Assembly (NCBI GenBank): GCA_020442225.1
Contig: JAGRKR010000323.1
Span: forward strand, 1-6,578
Length of the DNA: 6,578 nt
Reading direction: 5' to 3'
From: Hyphomicrobiaceae bacterium
GTDB taxonomy: Bacteria; Pseudomonadota; Alphaproteobacteria; Rhizobiales; Hyphomicrobiaceae
In this document: in pieces, positions 1-4,833 of the stretch
How positions within the stretch are numbered: position 1 is the first letter of the stretch
Layout: each line of letters starts with the position of its first letter
The notes under the pieces: generated by a model
What the model was told of the DNA's origin: nothing
The model's database searches: none
What the model saw: only the letters and a program-made list of their open reading frames with translations
Made by a program: the position numbers and the translations under genes

Positions 1-1
1 C

Positions 2-568
2 CTGCGCGACCTGCAGGCGCCCGCCGCACTCGATGCGCTGCTCGAGAAGGTCATGGCGGCCCGTGCCGCGCTGATCGCCGCCGGCGGACCACACCGGCCC
101 ATCGTCCTCAAGATCGCGCCGGATATCGCAGAAGCCGACCTGCCCGCCATCATCGAGCGCACCATGGCACATCGCGTCGACGCCATTGCCGTCTCCAACA
201 CCACACTCAGCCGGACGGGTGTGCGGGACTCGGCCGTGGCGAAGCAGGCGGGCGGCCTTTCCGGCCCGCCGCTGTTCGCACGCTCCACCGCCGTGCTGGG
301 CCGCGTCTATCGCCTCACGGGCGGTCGTGTGCCGCTGATCGGCATCGGCGGCATCGGCTCCGGCGAGACGGCGCTCGCCAAGCTGGAAGCCGGCGCCAGC
401 CTGCTGCAACTCTATACCGCACTCGTTTATCACGGCCCCGCGCTCGTCGGGCAGATCTGTGCCGAGCTTTCGCGCTGCCTCGACCGCGACGGGCTGACCT
501 CCATCTCTCAGGTCGTCGGACGCGCGGCCGATCACTGGGCGGAGATGCCGTTCGAGACCACGAGCTGA
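2..568 (+). CDS. pyrD: Quinone-dependent dihydroorotate dehydrogenase (class 2), C-terminal part
   Basis: Oxidises dihydroorotate to orotate with FMN and passes electrons to quinone; it is the fourth step of de novo pyrimidine synthesis and sits at the inner membrane. The reading frame is open from the window edge, so the N-terminal part is missing; 188 residues are visible against about 336 for E. coli PyrD. Family marks in visible numbering are the FMN-contacting lysine in VLKIAPD (K37), SNTT (65-68), GGLSG (84-88), GIGGIGSGETA (114-124) and QLYTALVYHGP (136-146). The last two are typical of the phosphate/FMN-binding C-terminal half of the barrel in class 2 enzymes. The ATG at 53 is internal, not the start. 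The stop is 12 bp before arsC, so the two are likely co-transcribed. The call is secure; the class 2 assignment rests on the C-terminal motifs only. Confidence 0.95.
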   Translation: MRDLQAPAALDALLEKVMAARAALIAAGGPHRPIVLKIAPDIAEADLPAIIERTMAHRVDAIAVSNTTLSRTGVRDSAVAKQAGGLSGPPLFARSTAVLGRVYRLTGGRVPLIGIGGIGSGETALAKLEAGASLLQLYTALVYHGPALVGQICAELSRCLDRDGLTSISQVVGRAADHWAEMPFETTS

Positions 569-580
569 CGGAGCCTCCTC

Positions 581-928
581 ATGACCATTACGATCTACCA
601 CAACCCGCGCTGCTCGAAGTCACGCCAGACACTGGCGCTGCTGGAGGAGCGCGGTGTCGCGCCGCAGATCGTCCTCTACATGCAGGACACGCCGACGGTG
701 AGCGAGCTGAAGGCGCTTCTCGCCAAGCTCGGCCTCACGGCGCAGCAGCTCCTGCGGCGCAAGGAAGCCAAGGCGCTGGAACTCGGCCTGACCGCCACCG
801 ACGTCAGCGAGGACGCCGTGCTGGCGGCGATGGCGCGCCATCCCGAGCTCATCGAGCGCCCGATCGTCGTTCGTGGAAACAAAGCCCGTCTCGGGCGGCC
901 ACCCGAGACGGTGCTGGACATCCTGTGA
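581..928 (+). CDS. arsC: ArsC-family arsenate reductase (glutaredoxin type)
   Basis: Predicted cytoplasmic reductase of arsenate to arsenite using glutathione and glutaredoxin. The 115-residue protein has the thioredoxin-like ArsC fold with the active-site loop YHNPRCSKSR at 6-15, catalytic Cys11. Arginines at 60, 93 (IERPIVV) and 106 (LGRPPE) match the oxyanion-binding Arg60, Arg94 and Arg107 of plasmid R773 ArsC. It has only one cysteine, which fits dependence on an external glutathione/glutaredoxin couple rather than an internal disulfide cascade. The length is that of the short chromosomal ArsC group, about 25 residues shorter than R773 ArsC. A GGAG at 570-573 lies 7 nt before the ATG. 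No arsR, arsB or acr3 gene is visible, so it is not in an ars operon here. A related redox role (YffB-like) cannot be excluded. Confidence 0.9.
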   Translation: MTITIYHNPRCSKSRQTLALLEERGVAPQIVLYMQDTPTVSELKALLAKLGLTAQQLLRRKEAKALELGLTATDVSEDAVLAAMARHPELIERPIVVRGNKARLGRPPETVLDIL

Positions 929-936
929 TGTCGGCT

Positions 937-952
937 GGGCGGCGCGCCGCCC
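937..952. terminator. GC palindrome between convergent stops, possible bidirectional terminator
   Basis: GGGCGGCGCGCCGCCC is a perfect 16-bp palindrome filling the 25-bp gap between the arsC stop (928) and the stop of the convergent gene (954). In RNA it can form a 6-bp all-GC stem with a 4-nt loop from either strand. No U-tract follows on either side, so intrinsic termination would be weak. The position supports a role; the sequence alone does not prove one. Confidence 0.35.
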
Positions 953-953
953 G

Positions 954-2924
954 CTAGGCCTGCTCGCTCGCCGGCACGCCGAACAGCCAGCTCCAGAAAC
1001 CCCGTCGCCGCGGGGCCTGCTCCGTCGCCGCCTGCTGCAGGCGCTGATTGAGCTGCTCCAGCATCTCGACGGGACGCACGCCCATGTGCTCGACCGTCTC
1101 GAGCCGATTGGAGATGATGCCGAGGTCGCCGGCGCTGTCCAGACGGAACTGATCGACCGCCTGCACGAGGGCCTGCTGACTTGACGCGAGCTCGGCGATG
1201 CTCTCCCGCAGCGCGGCCACCTGCGCCTCGCTCTGCCGCAGCGCGCGTTGGCCCTCTTCGCGCTGCGTACCGAGAGACGTCTCGATGGCCTTGATCCACT
1301 CGCTGAGGGCCGTCCAGCCGCGGGCCGTCTCCGCCAGACGTCCGTCGAGAGCCTTCTCCAATCCCTGAATGCGCTCTGTCACCGCGCCCGAGACGTTGGC
1401 AACGAGCGCGTGCTGCTGACCGTCGGCGGCTTTCTGGATCGCCTGCAGCCGCTCGCTCACCAGGGTCTGGAGCTGGCCGCTGCTGCCGGACTGGGCATTG
1501 ACGGTGCGCTCGACCCCCTGCAGCCGCTCGCCGAAAGCCGACCACGTCTTGCGGCTTTCCACGAGCACGCCATCGAGGTGGCGCTCGAGGGGACCGATCC
1601 GCTCCGCCACCAGAGCCGGAAGGCGCTGCATCTCCTCGTTGCGCTGCGCGAGGCCGCGCTCGAAGCCGGTCAGCCTCTCCATCAGATGCGTGGAGCGCGT
1701 GCTCATCTCCTCGGACCGCTCCGCCAGGCGCGTCTCGAGTTGCTCGAGGCGCTGCTCGAGCTCCTGCGTCAACCCGACCTCTCCGCCGGACCTGCTGGCG
1801 ACCATCTTCTCGATCGAGGCGAGACGCTCGGGCACACCGCCCCAGCTCCGGCTGGCCTCGGCGATCCGTGCCTCCATCGCCGCCTCGACTTGCTCGAGGC
1901 GCCCGAGCAGCACCGTCGGCGTCTCGCCGGCGCGCCGCTGCAATGCCACCTCGAGATCGTGCAGCCGCTCCGACAGCCCCCGCCACGTCGAGGCCGTCTC
2001 CCCGAGCTTGCTCTCGATGCTGCGCTCGAACGACACCAGCCGCTCGGTGAGGCCCCCCGGCAGGCGCGCGCCATCCGCGAACCGCGTGACGAGGGTATCC
2101 TCGAGGCCCTTGACCTGCTCGGTCAGCAGGCTCGTGAGGCGCCCCGCGTCGAGGCGCTGCACGGCCAGCTCGTCCTGAACCGTTCGCAGCATCTCGTGCA
2201 GCGACTTGCGGCTCGCTGACATGTCGTCGATGAGCGTGGAGAACCGCCGCTCGATGGCCTCGAGCCGCGCTTCGATCTCCCCGATGCTGCCGAGTTGCAC
2301 GCTGGGACCGCCCTCGCGCACCGGCAGTCCCGCCGTGTCGTCCTCGACATCGCCGCGGACGGCGCGCTGCCAGTCCGGCCAGTGCCGGCGCAAAAGCTGC
2401 ACGGCCAAGGCATCCTGATCACCGTTGATCACGCCGACCAGCAGATCGCCGACCTGGATGCGTCCGGCGCCGCGTCGCAGCCCCGATCTCTCGGCCACCC
2501 GCATGGCCGTCTCGAAGTCTTCCGACGCCCCCGCCGGAGGCGAGCCGAAAGCCTGGCCCACGGGCATATCGGAAAAGATGATCTCGGCGCTGTCGCGGCG
2601 CAGGTCGTTGACATGGACGCCCGTCGTCTCGAGCGTCTGAGCGCTCTCCGGCACCCGGGTCAGCGCATGCACGAGGTGCACCAGCATGACTTCGCGACTG
2701 CCGCCGGCTCGCGCCGACTCGAACGCCAGATCGCAGCATGCCGTGACAGCCGCATCCGCCGGCAAGGCGCCCGCCGGCGCGCTGGCCGTCCGCCGACCGC
2801 CCGGGGCGGCGCCATTGACGGCAGGAGCATCGCCGCGCTCGCGCGCCCTGCTGCCGTAAGGGAAGCCGGCTCGCGACTTGGCCGGGCGCGACCGCATGCT
2901 CACATCATCGCCCTTGTACACCAT
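954..2924 (-). CDS. Clp_N-like domain protein with 25-residue helical repeats, no ATPase domain
   Basis: I do not recognise a named family; 656 residues. Residues about 60-184 resemble the ClpA N-terminal domain in both of its helical repeats. The first, with LAFESA...VMLVHLVHAL and an LRRDSAEII end, aligns with ClpA LNMAFARA...MTVEHLLLAL and LRQELEAFI. The second has FETAMRVAERSG, then VGDLLVGVI and AVQLLRRH, matching ClpA FQRVLQRA, ANVLVAIF and AAYLLRKH. No Walker A/B or AAA+ module follows. Residues about 218-567 are a long helical region of 25-residue repeats, and the chain ends in a basic/aromatic tail at 639-649. There is no signal peptide, so it is probably cytoplasmic, perhaps membrane-touching. 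The ATG at 2924 is chosen because GGGAG lies 6 nt upstream; an in-frame ATG at 2981 lacks such a site, and GTG/ATG codons shortly downstream are alternatives. It stands alone, divergent from the Rieske gene and convergent with arsC. The function is unknown; an adaptor, scaffold or cell-organising role is inference. Confidence 0.8.
   Translation of the reverse strand: MVYKGDDVSMRSRPAKSRAGFPYGSRARERGDAPAVNGAAPGGRRTASAPAGALPADAAVTACCDLAFESARAGGSREVMLVHLVHALTRVPESAQTLETTGVHVNDLRRDSAEIIFSDMPVGQAFGSPPAGASEDFETAMRVAERSGLRRGAGRIQVGDLLVGVINGDQDALAVQLLRRHWPDWQRAVRGDVEDDTAGLPVREGGPSVQLGSIGEIEARLEAIERRFSTLIDDMSASRKSLHEMLRTVQDELAVQRLDAGRLTSLLTEQVKGLEDTLVTRFADGARLPGGLTERLVSFERSIESKLGETASTWRGLSERLHDLEVALQRRAGETPTVLLGRLEQVEAAMEARIAEASRSWGGVPERLASIEKMVASRSGGEVGLTQELEQRLEQLETRLAERSEEMSTRSTHLMERLTGFERGLAQRNEEMQRLPALVAERIGPLERHLDGVLVESRKTWSAFGERLQGVERTVNAQSGSSGQLQTLVSERLQAIQKAADGQQHALVANVSGAVTERIQGLEKALDGRLAETARGWTALSEWIKAIETSLGTQREEGQRALRQSEAQVAALRESIAELASSQQALVQAVDQFRLDSAGDLGIISNRLETVEHMGVRPVEMLEQLNQRLQQAATEQAPRRRGFWSWLFGVPASEQA
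972..1010 (-). other. Basic/aromatic C-terminal tail of the Clp_N-repeat protein
   Basis: The last residues (639-651 of 656) read RRRGFWSWLFGVP: three arginines followed by a short segment rich in Trp, Phe and Leu. Such a segment is too short to span a membrane but could insert at the bilayer surface or dock into a protein groove. It differs sharply from the hydrophilic, Glu/Arg/Gln-rich helix before it. The role is inference. Confidence 0.5.
1224..2273 (-). repeat. About fourteen tandem 25-residue (75-bp) protein repeats
   Basis: In the encoded protein (656-residue numbering) the motif E-R-[LI]-x-x-[LIVF]-E recurs with its Arg position at 220, 245, 270, 295, 320, 342, 367, 392, 417, 442, 467, 492, 518 and 543. 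Steps are 25 residues except one of 22 and one of 26. A degenerate unit may follow at 568. Hydrophobic residues fall at 3/4 spacing, and 25 residues hold seven core positions (about 3.57 residues per turn), as in a heptad-heptad-hendecad helix. Trp occurs at repeat position +19 in four units (W314, W361, W461, W537), in the setting [ST/RG]-W-x-x-[LVF]-x-E. Units are diverged at DNA level, so this is an old repeat under protein-level constraint and not a recent tandem duplication. Confidence 0.8.
2367..2747 (-). other. Clp_N-like (ClpA N-terminal) domain region
   Basis: This part encodes residues about 60-186 of the 656-residue protein. It matches the two-repeat helical layout of ClpA/ClpC N domains, which bind substrates and adaptors such as ClpS. 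The match is by eye to remembered E. coli ClpA sequence and is strongest in AFESA, HLVHAL, the Gly-Val-x-[VL]-x-x-LR segment, and DLLVGVI...LLRRH. A Gly/Pro-rich insertion (GSPPAGA) separates the two halves. A profile search with Pfam Clp_N would settle it. Confidence 0.65.
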
Positions 2925-3116
2925 CACACACTCCCATGCTCCGGAGCCAATACCTGCGGCAATCACCGAAGCCACCCGCATCGCGTTGCCCGCCGGCGGG
3001 ACGGCACGACCCTACGCCACACCAGCCCTCCGCCCGGCGCGAACCCGCACCTTCGAGGACGCCCGGCACCTTAGCGCTTTTTGCACAATTTCGCGAGGTT
3101 GGGGAAATAAGACCCT

Positions 3117-3134
3117 GGGAATTGGTCAATTTCC
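3117..3134. promoter_or_regulatory. Candidate operator, imperfect palindrome
   Basis: GGGAATTGGTCAATTTCC is a near-palindrome: seven of its eight outer pairs match around a central GT. The core ATTG-GT-CAAT is reminiscent of operators bound by GntR-family repressors of aromatic catabolism such as VanR, but the spacing differs. On the reverse strand it contains TTGACC, which could serve as a -35 element for the leftward gene. Part of it, GAATTGGTC, recurs at 3257-3265. No regulator gene is in the window, so the binding protein is unknown. Confidence 0.4.
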
Positions 3135-3198
3135 ACTGCCTACGAATTGTCCCGCCGGCCCATCGCCCTCAGGCTCCGGCGCTGACGGTCCAAAGCCG

Positions 3199-3222
3199 CG
3201 CCCGGGCGAGAAGGCCCGGGCG
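3199..3222. repeat. Strong GC hairpin, 9-bp arms
   Basis: CGCCCGGGC at 3199-3207 and GCCCGGGCG at 3214-3222 form a perfect inverted repeat with a 6-nt loop (GAGAAG). Each arm itself contains the palindrome GCCCGGGC, so the DNA also has a direct repeat spaced 14 bp apart. It is followed by AAAAGACAATATACA on the + strand, so it lacks a T-tract and is not a standard terminator in either direction. It lies just upstream of the -10-like TATACA, about 80 bp before the Rieske start, where a regulator site or an upstream stop for stray transcripts would fit. Confidence 0.45.
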
Positions 3223-3231
3223 AAAAGACAA

Positions 3232-3237
3232 TATACA
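3232..3237 (+). promoter_or_regulatory. Possible -10 box of the Rieske operon
   Basis: TATACA matches five of six positions of the sigma-70 -10 consensus and lies in a short AT-rich stretch, 65 bp before the Rieske ATG. The hexamer 17 bp upstream (AGAAGG at 3209-3214) is a poor -35, so activation by a regulator would be needed. Weak evidence. Confidence 0.25.
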
Positions 3238-3256
3238 GCCAGGGTGTTCTCTGCCA

Positions 3257-3265
3257 GAATTGGTC
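3257..3265 (+). promoter_or_regulatory. Second copy of GAATTGGTC, possible operator
   Basis: The 9-mer GAATTGGTC repeats the one at 3119-3127, 138 bp away in the same orientation. Its surroundings, TTGGTCCAGTCAA, form a partial dyad similar in style to TGGTC-N-GACCA sites of the FadR subfamily of GntR regulators. Lying downstream of the -10-like box and about 40 bp before the start codon, a bound repressor here would block transcription. This is inference from sequence likeness only. Confidence 0.3.
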
Positions 3266-3302
3266 CAGTCAACTTGCGTCCACCGGGGTGATAGACAGCA
3301 GC

Positions 3303-3701
3303 ATGGCAGACTCAAAGGAGCTTCACGCGGGAGCGCTCGAGGCGCTGCCGATCGGCGCGGTAAAGACCTTCACGTCGGGCCGTCGCGAAATCGGCGTGCT
3401 GCGCCTCAAGGACGGCTCGGTCCACGCCTTCCGCAATCATTGTCCGCACAAGGGCGCGCCGATGTGCGCCGGCAAGCTCACCGGCACGATGCTTCCGAGC
3501 GCCCCCGGCACGCTCGAATACGGCCTCGACGGGCTCGTGCTGCGCTGCCCCTGGCACGGCTACGAGTTCGATGTGCGCACCGGGCGCCGGCCGTTCACGG
3601 ACAGCGCCATGAGCATGCGCGTCTACCCCGTCGCCATCCGCGACGGCGAGGTCTACGTCGATCTCTCCCCGAGAAAGTCGTCCAATGGAGCGAAGTCATG
3701 A
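3303..3701 (+). CDS. Stand-alone Rieske [2Fe-2S] domain protein
   Basis: Predicted small soluble electron carrier of 132 residues. Cluster ligands are visible as Cys47-Pro-His49 in CPHKGAPMC and Cys82-Pro-Trp-His85 in CPWHGYEFD. The 32 residues between His49 and Cys82 are about twice the usual 15-17 of ferredoxin-type Rieske proteins, because of an inserted segment with GTMLPSAPG and EYGLDG. There are no extra disulfide cysteines of the cytochrome bc1 type, no signal peptide and no oxygenase catalytic domain. The ATG at 3303 is preferred, with GGGGTGA 11 nt upstream; a GTG at 3288 in the same frame would add five residues and has no ribosome site. Its TGA overlaps the ATG of the amidohydrolase (ATGA), so the two are translationally coupled. 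A role passing electrons to an unseen oxygenase, or a regulatory role for the amidohydrolase, is inference. Confidence 0.9.
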   Translation: MADSKELHAGALEALPIGAVKTFTSGRREIGVLRLKDGSVHAFRNHCPHKGAPMCAGKLTGTMLPSAPGTLEYGLDGLVLRCPWHGYEFDVRTGRRPFTDSAMSMRVYPVAIRDGEVYVDLSPRKSSNGAKS

Positions 3702-4816
3702 ACGAGACCGCAATCGCCCGTGGCAAGTCCAATCCGGAACGTCCCGACGAGCTGATCATCGATTGTGACGTGCATCCCGTCCTCAAGGGCGGGTTGCCGG
3801 AACTCTATCCCTACATGCCCGAAGCCTGGCGCCAACGCTTTGAGCTTAAGACCTCGAGCATGCACCGCTCGGCGCTGACCATGCGCTTCGAGCACCCGAG
3901 CGGCTCGGCCGTCCGCGCCGATGCCCGCACGCCGGACGGCGGCACGGGCGGCTCCGATCCCAAGTACATAGAGTCGCACCTCCTCGACCAGCACGGCATC
4001 AGCTACGCGGTGCTCACCTCGCTGCAGGCGGGCGCCCAGGCCTGCGTGCTGTCGGGGCCGGACGAGAGCATCGTCATCACCTCGGCCTTCAACGACCTGT
4101 TCCTCGACAAGTGGGGGCTCGAGAAGGCCGGCCGGCTTCGCCTGGCCATGACCGTGCCAACCCAGGACCCGGCCGCCGCGGTCGCCGAGATCCGGCGCAT
4201 CGGCGGCAAGAAGGGCGTGGCTGCGGTGTTCATGCCGTTGATCGACATCCTGATGGGCAACCGCTACTACCATCCGATCTACGCCGAGGCCGAGAAGCAG
4301 GGCCTTCCCATCCTCGTGCACGTTACCGGCACGGACACGATCTACCGCGGCGTGCCGACCTCCTCCGGCTGGCCCGAGAACTATTCGGAGCGCTACGTCT
4401 CACTGGCGCAGATCGGCGAGGCCAACCTGACGAGCCTAGTGTTCTCCGGCACGTTCGAGAAGTTCCCCAAGCTCAAGTTCGTCTTTGTCGAGTTCGGGTT
4501 CTCCTGGGCCGTGCCCCTGCTCTGGCGCATGGACCGCACCTGGGAAAGCCTGCGCTACGACACGCCGTGGGTGAAGAAGTCGCCGTTCGAGTACATCCAC
4601 GACCACGTGCGCTTCGCCACGCAGCCGCTCGACGAGCCGAAGGACCCGAACCACCTCGCCCAGCTCATCGCCATGCTGGGTCCGGAGGTGCTCATGTTCG
4701 CCACCGACTATCCCCATTGGGACAACGACATGCCCGGTCAGAGCCTGCGCATGCTGCCCAAGGATGCCCAGCGCAAGATCTTCTCCGAGAACGCGCTCGC
4801 CACGCTGCGGCTCTGA
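3698..4816 (+). CDS. Amidohydrolase-2 family metal-dependent hydrolase or decarboxylase
   Basis: This 372-residue cytoplasmic TIM-barrel enzyme belongs to the amidohydrolase 2 (ACMSD-like) group, whose members hydrolyse or decarboxylate cyclic and carboxylated substrates. Candidate metal and catalytic residues are Asp24 and His26 in DCDVHP, His208 in LPILVHVTG and Asp337 in FATDYPHWD. Many family members have His-x-His in the first motif; here it is Asp-x-His. The place of a second barrel His is taken by Glu265 in FVFVEFGFSW, which I believe is common in the subgroup with the following WRMDRTWE segment. GGAG at 3687-3690 lies 7 nt before the ATG at 3698, which overlaps the Rieske stop. The pairing suggests aromatic or alicyclic compound breakdown, but the substrate cannot be read from sequence. 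Confidence 0.9.
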   Translation: MNETAIARGKSNPERPDELIIDCDVHPVLKGGLPELYPYMPEAWRQRFELKTSSMHRSALTMRFEHPSGSAVRADARTPDGGTGGSDPKYIESHLLDQHGISYAVLTSLQAGAQACVLSGPDESIVITSAFNDLFLDKWGLEKAGRLRLAMTVPTQDPAAAVAEIRRIGGKKGVAAVFMPLIDILMGNRYYHPIYAEAEKQGLPILVHVTGTDTIYRGVPTSSGWPENYSERYVSLAQIGEANLTSLVFSGTFEKFPKLKFVFVEFGFSWAVPLLWRMDRTWESLRYDTPWVKKSPFEYIHDHVRFATQPLDEPKDPNHLAQLIAMLGPEVLMFATDYPHWDNDMPGQSLRMLPKDAQRKIFSENALATLRL

Positions 4817-4833
4817 GCGGCCGGGGCCGGACG

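Larger units (their letters stand above)
2925..3302. promoter_or_regulatory. Divergent intergenic region, 378 bp
   Basis: No credible gene lies here; the open frames crossing it have no ribosome site and no recognisable protein content. It must hold the promoters of the leftward Clp_N-repeat gene and the rightward Rieske-amidohydrolase operon. Base composition shifts to AT-richer DNA at about 3070-3150, against GC-rich surroundings. Visible structures are a 12-bp palindrome CCCGCCGGCGGG at 2989-3000 (within the leader of the leftward gene), an operator-like inverted repeat at 3117-3134, a 9-bp direct repeat at 3119 and 3257, a strong hairpin at 3199-3222, and a -10-like TATACA at 3232-3237. 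I found no convincing -35/-10 pair on either strand. Confidence 0.6.

Noticed and set aside
581..928. Part of an arsenic resistance operon
   Set aside because: No arsR, arsenite pump or arsH nearby; the gene follows pyrD and faces an unrelated gene.
676..1986. Long minus-strand open frame overlapping arsC and the repeat gene
   Set aside because: Arg/Ala/Gly-rich composition typical of an off-frame reading of GC-rich DNA; it would overlap two well-supported genes.
1248..2219. Long open frame on the + strand (323 codons, Leu/Arg/Ala-rich) opposite the Clp_N-repeat gene
   Set aside because: Its regularity is the antisense image of the 25-residue repeats and high GC third positions; no ribosome site and no recognisable domain. 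The minus-strand gene has a good ribosome site, a domain match and repeat conservation.
2925..2981. N-terminal extension of the Clp_N-repeat protein to the ATG at 2981 (19 more residues)
   Set aside because: The ATG at 2924 has GGGAG at ideal spacing, the upstream one has none. The extension is mildly hydrophobic (VASVIAAGIGSG) but too short and weak for a convincing signal peptide.
2878..3291. Open frame of 137 codons on the + strand in the divergent intergenic region, and a 74-codon minus-strand frame at 2905-3129
   Set aside because: Pro/Arg/Ala-rich, no ribosome site, no domain; overlaps the start of the leftward gene and the regulatory repeats.
4818..4829. CGGCC-GG-GGCCG inverted repeat between the convergent amidohydrolase and SRAP genes as a terminator
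   Set aside because: Only four usable base pairs once a loop is allowed and no T-tract; likely chance in GC-rich DNA.
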